Shown here: piece by piece, positions 44,868 to 57,114 of the stretch | Numbering within the stretch: the stretch's first letter is position 1 | How the letters are laid out: every line of letters starts with the position of its first letter | Assembly (NCBI GenBank): GCA_029237695.1 | Contig: CM055275.1 | Span: 11,110,899 to 11,174,898, forward strand | From: Conchocele bisecta | Taxonomy: Eukaryota > Mollusca > Bivalvia > Lucinida > Thyasiridae | Direction of reading: 5' to 3' | Length of the DNA stretch: 64,000 nucleotides | Notes under the pieces: generated by a model | Told to the model about the DNA's origin: nothing | Databases searched by the model: none | Seen by the model: only the letters and a program-made list of their open reading frames with translations | Position numbers and translations under genes: made by a program

Positions 44868-45085
44868 GCTGTGACTGGTGACATGGGATTTGTGACCAAT
44901 GTAGCTCCTGATAAAATAGCACACTCATGTAGCCTGATAATGATCTGTATTGCTTTTAGAAACATGACAGGTTTTTCATTGATGGAATGGTGAACAGTGC
45001 AGATCCTGATCAAACTGTGCAGATGCACAGGTGATCTGGATCTACACCGGTCACAAAACCATAAACCCCATTTCTCCAGTCACCG
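44868..45085. repeat. Foldback repeat of the 7942-8174 family
   Basis: GTGGCTGTGACTGGTGACAT at the left and CATTTCTCCAGTCACCG at the right, with CAGTGCAGATCCTGATCAAA inside. Confidence 0.78.
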
Positions 45086-45404
45086 GTACATATAACAAGT
45101 GTAAAATATGCTTTAAACATACAAATAGGCAATGAAGCAGATTAAATACAAGATAAAACAATTTATTTGCATTACATGGGAATGTACTCTATTCACAGTG
45201 ATTACCACATGTGGTCATGTGACCAGGTGTGGTAAGGGTGCCTGGCACCATATCAGGATACATGTATTTTGGTTTCAGTACTGAAACGGTTTTCTAAATC
45301 CAATGCTGAATTTAAGGATTATCCCCCCGCCTGTGTGTTTCCTTTGGGTATATGACCTTGTTCAATGGACATAAACCATCCGTTCGTCCGTCCGTCCATC
45401 CATT

Positions 45405-45462
45405 CATTCATGCATTGATTCGATCAATTAATCAATCAATCAGTCACACAACAAATCAATCA
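45405..45462 (+). repeat. (ATCA)n-like simple repeat
   Basis: CATTCATTCATGCATTGATT and AATCAATCAATC-type stretches. A second run of (AATC)n is at 46360-46405. Confidence 0.9.
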
Positions 45463-45468
45463 ATCAAT

Positions 45469-45690
45469 ATTGTGCTAACACATGCATTGCCGACGGCCTT
45501 GGGATTCAAACGGTTCACTCGTGTCATTGCAAACGTTTACCCACAGCTGGACATGGTCGAACCTTATATTGTGCTAACAAGTGCATTGCCTACGGCCTTG
45601 GTGTTCAAACAGTTCCCACGTGCCACGGCAAACGTTTACCCACGGCTGGACATGGTCGAACTTTATATTGTGCTAACACATGCATTGCTT
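45469..45690 (+). repeat. 98-base tandem repeat, two full units and a partial third
   Basis: TATTGTGCTAACACATGCAT starts at 45469, 45567 and 45665. The third unit is cut after 26 bases by a TTTTGTTTTCAG acceptor-like sequence. Confidence 0.93.
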
Positions 45691-45700
45691 TTGTTTTCAG

Positions 45701-45781
45701 AACATTTACAGTCCGGAAGCCATAAGAAAACTTCTCAAAAACACGACGAAAATATTAGAAGGCGTTAGCTGATCCAAGAAG
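45701..45781 (+). CDS. Candidate exon with splice signals and in-frame stop, unknown protein
   Basis: TTTTGTTTTCAG precedes 81 bases ending before a consensus GTAAGTTT donor. One frame reads NIYSPEAIRKLLKNTTKILE followed by GVS and TGA, which would make it a last coding exon with a small 3' UTR intron. Another candidate with similar signals lies at 46417-46481 (TTTTTCAG ... GTAACT). Neither matches PRPF3 or any family I recognise; a non-coding transcript is possible. Confidence 0.3.
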
Positions 45782-46359
45782 GTAAGTTTAACTCTGTTAA
45801 TTCCCACAGAAAAAAGTGGACCTATTGTTTAGTCGACCAGTGTAGCTGAAGGTCAGCCGGCACAATGTGATCAGGGCCTATACTGTTCAATATTGAGTTG
45901 AGGAAAACATTCCTGATGTATATTAACAAAACAGTGGTCTATCGAGTATGCAACCAGTGTAGTCCCAGATCAGCATGCACATCCGCTCAGTCTGATCATG
46001 GCCTAAACTTCATTATTGAATGAGGAAAAGATATCTTGTTGACTTTGAGGACAAAGTAGTGGTCTGTGCAGTTTGAAGTACGCAACCAGTGTAATCCCAC
46101 ACCCGCCTGTGTAGATCTACAGTTCCTATATTTTCCTTCTATGTGTAGAAGTATATGTCGCGACCACCAACTAGTTGAGACTGTTATAAAAAATGAGTGG
46201 TCACAACATATACATTGAGAAATAACAAAAATAAAATTTAAATATTTAAAAAACATACCCGTAAAGGTGTATTTGAATGTGATGGGTTAAAACTCAACCA
46301 ATATATATTCTTGGAATATGTATTTGAAAATCTGACACCTGCTACTGTCAAGATATATT

Positions 46360-46397
<38 letters not shown>

Positions 46398-47031
46398 ATC
46401 AATCAATGTTTTTCAGATCTCGCGGCAGTGATGAAACGAACCAAATCTGTGCGAAACGTTCCAATTTCAGTTTGAGAAAAGGTAACTGTTCTCTGTATTG
46501 TAGACTGTATTTTGGATGAAACTTTGTCATACCGCAGATAAATTTCACGGCTTTTGTTTGGTCAGCTTGAAGGGTAATATGAGCCAATATTACCTGTCAA
46601 GCCCGTCAACATGGCTCGAATCCAATTGGCGGCGGGTTGAGGAGGACTCGAAAGCGAAAAAATTTGGAAATCACCTCTGAAACATGGTGGCAGTCATTGG
46701 GATTGGTAATGTTTGAACTTAGAAAAGAAAAGTTAGATTTTGAAATTCGGTTCAGAAATTGCCATGATATTAACACATTTGCCCATTACAAAAAAAGTCA
46801 CCCTTCCCAAAAAAGATTATTTGATGAAATTCCATCAAATATTGATTTTATTGCGAAAAAATGATTTTCCTATGGCAATTTAACATCAATTTCCAAAACT
46901 TTGGTCCACAAATTAAAAAATTCAATTTTTAGCCCCCATGTTAAAATCCCATAGGAAAATCGTTTTTTCTCAATAAAATCAATATTTTTGAGGAGGGTTA
47001 TTTTTTTTTTTATGGATGAAAAAGTACTTAC

Positions 47032-47172
47032 TTTTAAATATTTTTTAGATTTAATGTGTTTAATAGCCAAAAGTTCGTCGAAACGTGGAACAGACAAAAC
47101 GTGGAACAGACAGTAAACATTCGGACACAATTCAGTGACAGTGTCTGCGTCTAGGAAATGCCGGATATTCAT
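47032..47172 (-). CDS. Candidate first coding exon on the minus strand, unknown protein
   Basis: The minus strand reads ATG for 47 codons (MNIRHFLDADTVTELCPNVY at the start, FDELLAIKHIKSKKYLK at the end), then a strong donor GTAAGTAC. Composition is protein-like. The frame is also open upstream of the ATG, so an internal exon is possible. Family unknown. Confidence 0.3.
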
Positions 47173-47544
47173 GTAAAATGGTTCGGCAAGTAACAATGTT
47201 TCTGTCCGATTCCCAAAACTAACAAATAATGTCTATTGTAACAATTTTGCCTGGGCGAGTAGATTTTAATCGTACTGGAATCATAACAAATGGAATTTTC
47301 ATTCTCTGAATCACCAAACAATAAAACCAGATTCAAACATGTCCAGTTTTTACTGCAATTTGTAAAAGCCTTAAAATGTCGGCTGTGGAACACCATTAAA
47401 TTGACTGTAAAAGATCAATCTGGCTTATACACAGAGTCCAACTGTATATGGCCGTATTGTTTAATTGATGTAGACCCATAACCAAGCAATCAGTTCCTAC
47501 ACAAATACAGATGACTCTTATACAGGAATTGCAGCATAACCCAT

Positions 47545-47588
47545 TCAAACCGGACACCCTGTGGATCTCCCGGGGTGTCCGGTTTGGA
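47545..47588. repeat. Palindrome with ACCGGACACCC
   Basis: AAACCGGACACCCTG and CGGGGTGTCCGGTTT form a hairpin. The same motif is the unit of the minisatellite at 50036-50830 and appears at 59660-59675. Confidence 0.85.
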
Positions 47589-47825
47589 GGGGATACACTG
47601 TAGTACTCTTTCGAACATATTTAAATTATTCTGGCCCCATCACAACAGGTGAAATATTTGATTCGAACCTGTTCACCCGGCCTAAGATGACCTTAGCTGT
47701 TGACAGTCCGTTAAACACCATTCAATAAACTGTAAATTGTTCTGGATAGATATTGTCTTAAACTTTATTTATTTTACCAACACAATATAAAATAAAACTT
47801 AAATATCTATCCAACAATGTTTTCT

Positions 47826-47882
47826 GATGTCTAAATGTCTAAATGTCTAAATGTCTAAATGTCTAAATGTCTAAATGTCTAA
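47826..47882 (+). repeat. Octamer tandem repeat
   Basis: GTCTAAAT repeated about seven times. Confidence 0.97.
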
Positions 47883-48243
47883 AGTGAGTTAGATTTTGTA
47901 ACACACATAAATGAAATAACAGCCACCTAAAACTGAAATGTCCGGGTAATCATGGTCTGCAGTGTTTGCAAGTAATTTCAGGTATTTAATAAATCCCCGT
48001 ATCTGATTAATGGAATAGTGCAGAAATGAGCATGCAACTATCAATGTCAGATATTTTAGGGGTGAACATGTTAAATGTGAGCTCACCCATGCACGACTTG
48101 CCGAGCTATCGTAGCAAATGTTGTTGCCACTGTTGTCATGGCAAGTCGCACTTTCTCAGTGGAAACTAACTTCCAATGTTCACGAATGCATGTGATAAAT
48201 TATCACATATTTCCTCAATAACCTCATCAACACAACAGACCGC

Positions 48244-48743
48244 NNNNNNNNNNNNNNNNNNNNNNNNNNNNNNNNNNNNNNNNNNNNNNNNNNNNNNNNN
48301 NNNNNNNNNNNNNNNNNNNNNNNNNNNNNNNNNNNNNNNNNNNNNNNNNNNNNNNNNNNNNNNNNNNNNNNNNNNNNNNNNNNNNNNNNNNNNNNNNNNN
48401 NNNNNNNNNNNNNNNNNNNNNNNNNNNNNNNNNNNNNNNNNNNNNNNNNNNNNNNNNNNNNNNNNNNNNNNNNNNNNNNNNNNNNNNNNNNNNNNNNNNN
48501 NNNNNNNNNNNNNNNNNNNNNNNNNNNNNNNNNNNNNNNNNNNNNNNNNNNNNNNNNNNNNNNNNNNNNNNNNNNNNNNNNNNNNNNNNNNNNNNNNNNN
48601 NNNNNNNNNNNNNNNNNNNNNNNNNNNNNNNNNNNNNNNNNNNNNNNNNNNNNNNNNNNNNNNNNNNNNNNNNNNNNNNNNNNNNNNNNNNNNNNNNNNN
48701 NNNNNNNNNNNNNNNNNNNNNNNNNNNNNNNNNNNNNNNNNNN
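48244..48743. other. Assembly gap, 500 N
   Basis: Exactly 500 N. Unlike the first gap, the flanks show no visible overlap. Confidence 0.99.
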
Positions 48744-49144
48744 TAATGTTTCTGCTTATGAGCATAATTAATAATGTTAATTGTAATATTGTTGAGCGAG
48801 ACCAATTTGTTTTGTATTACAAGTTGTTATACTTCTTAATTTCAAAGGTTATCCATATGAACGATACAGCCATGTGGGTAGTGAGAAAGTCTGTGATCCG
48901 TGCGTTCGTGGGTTCGAATCTAGGTAACATATCTTTTTCTTTTGATTAGTTGTTTTTTTAATCACATTTCTTGTGTCACTTAACCGTAATACTGAGCAAA
49001 CTGAGTAACTTTCTCCTTTCATCAGCATTCAATGCTGAAAATGGTGAAATCGTCTAAAATTGTGTACACTGTACACTGCACTGCAAGTACCGGTCGAGAA
49101 CCATTGCATGTACAATCGCTGGAGATAATACGAATAAAACATTT

Positions 49145-49400
49145 TCCGGGCCCCCCTTCAGAAATCACGATTTTTTTTTTACGAAATATATGAACAAAAT
49201 GCAGTAGACTGCAGGAAATGGCTTCCTCAATTCAAACATTTTCCGGGGGTGCATGCCCCCGGACCACCGGGGGGGGGGGGGGTGCATGCCCCGGACCCCC
49301 TAGCCAACTCCCTCGCTCCACTCAGTCTACGAACGAGCATACCTCGTTCACGTTCCATGTGCCCCCCCCCTTGGTGAAATCCTGGATCCGCCACTGATAC
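49145..49400 (-). repeat. Dispersed GGCGGATC repeat, inverted copy
   Basis: Ends with GGATCCGCCACTGATA and contains GCATGCCCCCGGACCACCGG, G and C runs, and CTCCCTCGCTCCACTCAGTC. Same class as 33470-33690. Confidence 0.65.
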
Positions 49401-49612
49401 ATGATTCTGTGGGCGTTCGAAGCGTGACTAAATTTATATTTGAACCGTTCTACAATGTTCGCTATTGTGGAGAACATTTCTCAAGTACTTACTTAGAACA
49501 GTCAATACCTATATCGGGCATTATACGGTTTTATTATATGACTAAGTATTTCAGTCATTCTCATTGGCCGAAACACGACCACGTGATTATATACAAATTT
49601 AATGTAGACCTC

Positions 49613-49698
49613 TGAACGGTTTGTTTACACGAATAAGCACTCTCGGACCGCGAGACCGGTCCGAGATGTGTTTATTCATGTAAACAAACCTATTGTTC
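49613..49698. repeat. 86-base foldback
   Basis: GAACGGTTTGTTTACACGAA and TTCATGTAAACAAACCTATT pair, with an inner CTCGGACCG / CGGTCCGAG stem. Confidence 0.9.
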
Positions 49699-50035
49699 AC
49701 CTCCTTAGAGCGCATGCGTAAATCTAACACATTTTGAAAAAAATATTAAATTTAAAAAACATTTTTTTTAAATAATTATTGAAAATTGTGAAACCAAAAA
49801 AAAGTGAACAAATCTTTTTTCGGCCTTATATTTTGAAAAAAATATTGCCCAGAAAATATTTTAATATTTCAAAAGTGTATAATAAAACAATTATAGTCTT
49901 TTGAGTCGGTGTACATGAGATTTACAGACCTTAAAAAGACTCAAAAAGACAATAATTGTATATAATTTATAAGCTTGATCATATTGCTGCATCCATATTG
50001 TATTGTTCACTGCCTACTACTGCTTACTGATACTG

Positions 50036-50830
50036 GTGTCCGGTCTAGAGAGGTGCCGCATACATACCTAGCTTTCAGTGATGATCGGTTAGAGAGGTTC
50101 AGCACAGATACATATCTTGAAGTTGTGTCCGGTTTAGAGAGGTTCCACACATCTACCTCGCTTGTAGTGGTGTCCGGTTTAGAGAGGTTCCGGACAAATA
50201 TACCTCGCTTGTAGTGGTGTCCGGTTTAGACAGGTTCCGCAGAGGTTCCGCACACACACATACCTAGTTTACAGTGGTGTCCGGTCAAGAGAGGTCCAGT
50301 ACACTTACCTAGTTTGCAGTGTTGTCCGGTTTAGACAGGTTCCGCACGCATACCTCGTTTGCAGTGGTGTCCGATCAAGACAGGTTCCGCACACATACCT
50401 TGTTTACAGTGCTGTCCGGTCTACAGAGGTTCCGCTCACATACTTAGATTGCGGTGGTGTCCGGTCTATAGAGGCTTAGTGATGTCCGGTTTAGTGGGGT
50501 TCCCTACATACACATAGTTTACAGTGGTGTCCGGTTTAGAGATGTTCCGCACACATACATGTACCTAGCTTGTAGTGCTGACCAATTTAGAGAGGTTCCG
50601 CACACATACCTAGTTTTCAGTGGTGTACGGTTTAGAGCGGTTCCGCACGCATACCTAGTTTAAAGTGATGTCCGGGTTAGTGGGGTTCCCTACATACACA
50701 TAGTTTACAGTGGCGCACATACATAGTTTACAGTGGTGTCCGGTTTAGAGAGGTTACGCAAATATATATTGTCCGGTCTAAATAGTTTACGCACGTACTT
50801 AGTTTACAGTATTGCCAGACGCATATAACT
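50036..50830 (+). repeat. Minisatellite of about 45-base units (GTCCGGTTTAGAGAGGTTCC)
   Basis: About 16-18 diverged units contain GTGTCCGGTTTAGAGAGGTT, CCGCACACATACCTAG and TTTACAGTG. Some units are truncated. No ORF is conserved. Confidence 0.92.
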
Positions 50831-50985
50831 GCCGCTTACTGCTAGCAGTGAGACACATCTCACTGCCCACTGCTGCTTACTGCTAGCAGTGAAACACACC
50901 TCACTGCTCATTGCCGCTTACTGCCAGCAGTGAGATATATCTCACTGCGCTACTTACTGCTCACTGCTCACTGCTCACTTCACAC
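50831..50985 (+). repeat. CACTGC/GCAGTG-rich tandem repeat
   Basis: GCTTACTGCTAGCAGTGA and ACATCTCACTGCCCACTGCT recur about three times, creating many GCAGTGA / TCACTGC dyads. Confidence 0.85.
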
Positions 50986-51557
50986 CGATGCTTAGTAGTG
51001 CAGATCCTGAAGAGATGGCTCGTTACAGCCGGCTCATCTGGATCTATACAGCTTGATAAACACCGCTATAGGTCTGTATATCCACCCGATATAGTAAAAA
51101 TGCTGACAAAGAATCATCTAAATTGACAAGAGAGTATAGGTCTGCCACTTTGTTCTGGCGCGTTGTTAGTACATGTATAACTATTATTGTAAACAAAGGC
51201 TGCTTTTAAAACTCATCATTCGTCGTAGGTGAAATGACGTTTGTTATTGTTATAAACAGGGCTGCCGAGCACATATAAGTGATACCAGCTCTGTTAAACT
51301 GGTATAATGAGTACATGTACACACGACGCCTTTAAAACAGAGGATTCCCAGTTCGATTCTCGCATCGGCAATATTTGTTTATTTCTTGTATTAAATATAA
51401 TAAAAATAAGAAAGACTAGACAGTATGTTTATAAAAGATGGATATGCCCCCGTGGCATACTGGACTCTGAGAATCTCTAAAAAACTTTTCGACGTAAATG
51501 TACACGGACGGACGAACGTACGGAACCTCAAGAGCAACGTTATATGCACCCACTCCA

Positions 51558-51583
51558 CCCCCCCCCCCCCCCCCCCCCCCCCC

Positions 51584-51669
<86 letters not shown>
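51558..51669 (+). repeat. 112-base C tract
   Basis: 26 C (51558-51583), a single A, then 85 C (51585-51669). It flanks CACTCCA on the left and TAAACATTGC on the right. True length may differ because homopolymers are hard to sequence. Confidence 0.95.
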
Positions 51670-51673
<4 letters not shown>

Positions 51674-51834
51674 CATTGCGGGCTCTTTGAAATTTGGATT
51701 ATTATAAAGCAACATAATCTTGAAATTCATTCTAACATGTAGCTACGTGTCCAATTTTGCATATCATTTCTGTTTTCTTCATAACTCATAAGGAATTCAC
51801 ATGCCAAATATCTAGTCACCAGCAATTACGGTTT

Positions 51835-52010
51835 ACTAAGTTTTACTTCTTACATGTACAGCTAAGGTCATATATAGACGGGACCACAGTTTCAAGTCTC
51901 ATCCGACAGACGTGGGATGTAAATACTATGTTTAACTTAGTATTTTTCACGTCTCGTGAGAGGTTTGAACCCACAACCTCCGGAATGGAAGTCAGGTGTT
52001 TTAACCCATC
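51835..52010 (-). repeat. tRNA-related SINE-like fragment
   Basis: On the minus strand, GGAGGTTGTGGGTTCAAACC resembles a tRNA T-arm with B-box (GGTTCAAACC), followed by TCTCACGAGACGTG. The 151-codon plus-strand ORF across this region is probably not a gene. Confidence 0.45.
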
Positions 52011-52659
52011 ACAACAAAGGCATGTAAACAACGCCAGGACAAAGTGGTCGAACTATAGATATTGTATTTGTTGGCGTAAACCTGGCTGTATTCAAGCTAA
52101 ATTACACACGCAGTACAAAGTACAATATAATTATATAAATAGGACATGCCATGTGAGTTTGTACCTAGATAAATGTGCGATGTCTCATGAAACATATACA
52201 CAAAATGTATGATATTTTCCATAAATGACGTGAAAAGTTGCCAATGTAAGCGTGCTGATTGTGTTGAGAACTTCTTAATTACTTTGTAAACACTCAGCAA
52301 TTATGAGACTATTCGTTTAAGAGCTAGGCCTCCTGGGGCCGGTTTAAGACTAAATTAGGATACTGGCAGCCATCAGACTAAGTGCATTGATCCTTTGTAT
52401 GTTTATTTTATCACATAGTTCAGTTGAGAGACGAAATCGTGTAACGTTCAGATGTTCGTTGTATTGGTATAAATGATTACTGTCCAGGATGAATTGGGTT
52501 ATTCTGGTCCTATTGTTGCACTCCGAGCTTCACACACTCCATACACGCACAGGCAGATATACTGTTTGGGCAGACTGACCATATAACACAGGGTCAGGGA
52601 ATCCACCCGAATGAAGGTGCGCGTTTTGGATATATATGACAGGCCCATAACAACCATAA

Positions 52660-52890
52660 ATAGCTGGAATGGACTGTCACGTGTTTATTTAAGGACAAAT
52701 CCAACCGCCACAAAAGGATTTTCAGACTGGTCCATTTATAAGAATGTGGCGTTGTTTGTCTATAAACAGTATGATTACTTGCAAAAACTGCAGATCCTGA
52801 AGAGACGGCTTTCATGAACTGGCTCATCTGGACCTGCTGCACTGATTGCAAACACTGATAAAGAGGCATGTAGTGTTGAAAGCGTTAATC
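52660..52890 (+). repeat. SINE-like repeat ending GTGTTGAAAG
   Basis: AGCTGGAATGGACTGTCACG, CAGATCCTGAAGAGACGGCT, GGCTCATCTGGACCTGC and TGTAGTGTTGAAAGCGTTAA match blocks at 42885-43125 and 56765-56960. Confidence 0.7.
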
Positions 52891-52904
52891 GTCTTACACA
52901 ACAT

Positions 52905-52907
52905 CAC

Positions 52908-52940
<33 letters not shown>

Positions 52941-52949
52941 TCTCTCTCG
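52905..52949 (+). repeat. (CT)n microsatellite
   Basis: About 45 bases of CT with one interruption (CTCATCTC). Confidence 0.95.
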
Positions 52950-53232
52950 CTCTAGCGGCCATTATGTTATACCCCAACGGATAATGTATATAAACCTCCT
53001 TAAAAGATCCATCTTTACACAGGTCACCTCTCTACAAACCCCATCTTTGTAGAGACAATTATTGTATACAACAAACGGACAATCGCCTATATATTAACCT
53101 CCTTACAAGATCAATTTCTCTACAATGGTCACCTCTCTACAACAACCACCTCTTTGTAGTGGATACTATTGCATACCCCACACGATAACCTTACGATATT
53201 CATATCTCTACAACGATCCCCCTCTCTACAAA

Positions 53233-55720
53233 ACAAGAGCTGTAGGAGAACAGCATAGCTCGGCTACGAGGATTGTCGATGTACACATAGCTTGACAAAG
53301 AAGGTGGCTGCGGCCTGCATAAAAACCTTAACCAAGGTTGACTAAAAACATTAACCAAGGGATTATTGATGTACGTCACTAGGAGATAAAGTTTTCCAAG
53401 TATGGTTGCTGTAGGCCCAGGAGTATTCCATATACAAGCTTGACTAAAAACCGTAACCAACCAGATAACTAAGTAATCCAAGGATAAAAGTAGGTCAAGG
53501 TCAAATATAGGTCAGGGATTATTGATGTACATCATTAGGAGATGAAGTTGTCCAAGTATGGTTGATGTAGCCCAGAAGTATTCCATATATAAGCTTGACT
53601 ATAAACATTAACCAAGTAATTGAAGGTTAAATGTAGGTGAAGGTAAACTAAAGGTCAGGGGTTATTGATGTACATCCCTATGAGAAAATGTTATCCAAGT
53701 ATGGTGTCTGTATGCACAATAGTATTCCATCTACAAGCTTGACTAAAAACCTTAACCAAGGTTGAGTAACTAGATGGCCGCGGCCTGCATATCGCGCCTT
53801 GTGCGAGGCATGGACACTAACAAAAAAATATATGTATAACAAAAAAGAAAACTTTAACCAAAAAACTTAAGCAAAAACCTTAACCGGACACACGTACGTA
53901 CGTACATACGACAAAGTGCCGATTATATCGCGCTTTCCGCAAGCGGGCGCGAAAAAAACTTTAACCAAAAACTTCAAAGTAATTTGACCTTGACATTGGG
54001 CACAGGGGCCGCACGGGAGGGGGGTAGAATGAAAATATAGATGATGATAAACACCCATGTGAAGTTTTCAAGGTAATGGGCAAAGCAGTTGCAGAGATAT
54101 AGTATAACGAAAAACTTTAACCAAAAAACTTAACCAAAAACTTTAACCAAAAAACTTAGCCAAAAAACTTAGCCAAAAACTTTTAACCAACAAACTTAAT
54201 CAAAAACTTCAAAGTAATTTGACCTTGACATTGGGCACAGGGGCCGCACGGCAGGGGGTAGAATGAAAATATAGATGATGATAAACACCCATGTGAAGTT
54301 TTCAAGGTAATGGGCAAAGCAGTTGCAGAGATATAGTATAACGAAAAACTTTAAACCAAAAACTTTAACCAAAAAACTTAACCAAAAACTTTAACCAAAG
54401 AACTTAACCAAAAACTTTAACCAAAAAACTTAACCAAACAACTTAACCAAAAACTTTAACCGGACACACGTACGCCAAAGTGCCGACTATATCGCGTTTT
54501 CCGCAAGTGGGAGCGACAAAAACCTTAACCAAGGGGAATTAAGTAAGTAATTTAAGGTTAAACGTAGGTCAAGGTCAAATATAGGTCAGGGGTTGTTGAT
54601 GTACATCACTAGGAGATGAAGTTGTCCAAGTATGGTTGATGTAGGGCCATGAGTATTCTATCTACAAGCTTGACTAAAAACCTTAACCAAAGAGAATTAA
54701 GTAAGTAATTCAAGAGGAAATGTAGGTCAAAGTCAAATATAGATCAGGGGTTATTGATGTACATCACTATGACAAAAGGTTGTCCAAGTATGGTGTCTGT
54801 ATGCACAATAGTATTCCATGCACAAGCTTGAGTAAAAAGCTTAACCAAGGTCCGAGTAAAAAACCTTAACCAAGGGGAAGGGGAATTAACTAAGTAATTC
54901 AAGGTTAAATGTAGGTCAAGGTCAAATATAGGTCAGGGGTTGTTGATGTACATCACTAGGAGATGAAGTTGTCCAAGTATGGTTGGTGTAGGGCCAGGAG
55001 TATTCCATCTACAAGCTGGACTAAAAACGTTAACCAAGGGGAATTAAGTAAGTAATTCAAGAGGAAATGTAGGTCAAGGTCAAATATAGATCAGGGGTTG
55101 TTGATGTACATCACTAGGAGATGAAGTTGTCCAAGTATGGTGGGTGTAGGGCCAGTAGTATTCCATATAGAAGGTTGACTAAAAACCTTAACCAAAATGA
55201 ATTAAGTAAGTAATTGAAGAGGAAATGTAGGTCAAGGTCAAATATAGATCAGGGGTTATTGATGTACATACCTATGAGAAAAGGTTGTCGAAGTATGGTG
55301 TCTGGATGCACAATAGTATTCAATGTACAAGCTTGAAAAAAACCTTAACCAAGGTTGACTAAAAACCTTAACCAAGGGGAATTAAGTAAGTAATTCAAGA
55401 GGAAATGTAGGTCAAATATAGATGAGGGGTTTATTGATGTGCATCACTAGGAGATGAAGTTGTCCGAGTATGGTGGGTGTAGGGCCAGTAGTATTGCATA
55501 TACAAGCTTGACTAAAAACCTTAACCAAGGTTGACTAAAAACCTTAACCAAGGGGAATTAACCAAGTAATTCAAGAGGAAATGTAGGTGAAGGTCAAATA
55601 TAGATCAGGGGTTATTGATGTACATCACTAGGAGATGAAGTTGTCCAAGTATGGTGGGTGTGGGGCCAGTAGTATTCCATATACAAGCTTGACTAAAAAC
55701 CTTAACCAAGGCGTGACGGT

Positions 55721-55770
<50 letters not shown>

Positions 55771-55815
55771 GGTGACAACATAAGCTCTACTTATTCTTCG
55801 AATAGTCGAGCTAAA
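53233..55815 (+). mobile_element. Tandem-core element with GACGCC tail and a second family nested inside
   Basis: Units of about 170 bases contain CTTAACCAAGGGGAATTAAG, AGGTCAAGGTCAAATATAGG and TTATTGATGTACATCACTAG. The array ends with (GACGCC)n at 55717-55770 and GGGGTGACAACATAAGCTCT plus CTTCGAATAGTCGAGCTAAA. The left end has AACAGCATAGCTCGGCTACG. From about 53780 to 54510 a different core family interrupts it (CACAGGGGCCGCACGG, GATGATGATAAACACCCATG), with its own TATCGCGCTTTCCGCAAGCG hairpin tails. Confidence 0.85.
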
Positions 55816-56269
55816 AACGTGTTTGTAACGGCCACTATTTTAAACCCCAAACGGATAACATCCTTACAAAGTCTTCACCGATTTGTTTTCAATTTCAAAG
55901 TTAAATAATTTTCAATCGCTACAGCCAGATTTCGGAGCCGATTTCCAAACTATTTTGTTTTCAACGTTGCCTTGACCCACCGCCACTGTAAGTCAAGTCA
56001 CGTTTACTGGCTCGCGACACGGCATAGTTTCGTATTGTATGTCGTTACCTGTTGTAGGACTAACTGTAATCATGTAATGTAATGTTTATGTGGTCGAAGA
56101 TCACGCGACTTCCTCGTTTACTAAACTGAACTGGGAAATCCCCGTCGTCGCATGCAGTCGCGAATTCGCTCATTCTTGGCTGTCGGCTGAGGTTGGACAC
56201 CATTTATTTGGGGAAACAAACCACTTTAAATAGGGGGTTTCCCAACCAAAACAAACTGCACTCAAATAC
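55816..56269. other. No recognised feature
   Basis: Sequence of more balanced composition between repeats. No supported ORF or exon. Confidence 0.4.
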
Positions 56270-56487
56270 GAGACACGCCATGTGATTTTGAACATATGTG
56301 ATTTTTCATGAAATATCTTTTAAAAAACTGTGATAATTCTGTAAACGACGTCGAAAGATGGCGAAATTGTCATATAAAATGAATTCATTCATCAACTTTC
56401 AACGTCATTTACGGAAAATATCGTAATTTTGTAAATATCATGAGATATGGTACATGTTCTAACGTACAAAATCACACAGCGTGTCTC
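56270..56487. repeat. Foldback MITE (GAGACACGCCATGTGA ends)
   Basis: GAGACACGCCATGTGATTTT at the left and AAAATCACACAGCGTGTCTC at the right are inverted repeats. An inner pair GTAAACGACGTCGAAAGATG and CATCAACTTTCAACGTCATT follows. Relatives are at 44439-44860 and, as a fragment, at about 57000-57075. Confidence 0.85.
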
Positions 56488-56637
56488 ATATGTACATTGT
56501 CATTGTGATACACCAGTACAACCATACTAACCCTAACTACTGGCACAATCTTTGTAGAATAAATCCTGTCCGAATATTTATGGTTATTATGGTAATATTT
56601 TCTCTGCCGTAACAAGGACTATATTTTACTTCAGAGA

Positions 56638-56739
56638 AAGGTATTGACCAGCATCAGTGAAGCGTTCATCCATCTCGATATGAGCACGACTGGGCAGGAT
56701 CTAAGCAGATTCAACTATGTCAGTGAAGGTCATATTCAA
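56638..56739 (+). CDS. Candidate internal exon, unknown protein
   Basis: ATATTTTACTTCAG precedes an open segment reading VLTSISEAFIHLDMSTTGQD and LSRFNYVSE, followed by GTCATA, a weak donor. The composition is protein-like. Beyond about 56765 the sequence becomes a dispersed repeat, so any exon must end before that. Family unknown. Confidence 0.3.
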
Positions 56740-57114
56740 GGTCACAGGCTGACACACCAGTCAAATGCAATTCTGACCAGGTGGAATGGACACTCCCATG
56801 TTTTTCAGACTAATCCATTATTCAGAAAGGGGTATTGGTTTGTAAATAAGAAAATATCCACACATTGTGCAGATCCTGATAAGACGGCTCGTTACGAGAC
56901 GGCTCTTCGTTATATTCACTGTTTGCAAACATTATGGTAGAGGTATGTAGTGTTGAAAGGGTTCAATTTAAATGGTCAAGCTACCACTTTCCATGTCATT
57001 TACAGAAAATATCGTAACATTTGTAAATATTTTTCATGATGACGAGATATCACATATCTCCTTAGGTACACAAGAATTCCGCCATGGAAGCGGTGTCACG
57101 CCTGCCGAGGCATT

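Noticed and set aside
48166..48949. ORFs of 190-257 codons
   Set aside because: They run through the second N gap; the real sequence on either side has no recognisable domain.
51391..51742. Poly-Gly and poly-Pro ORFs
   Set aside because: They are translations of the C/G homopolymer, with no flanking domain.
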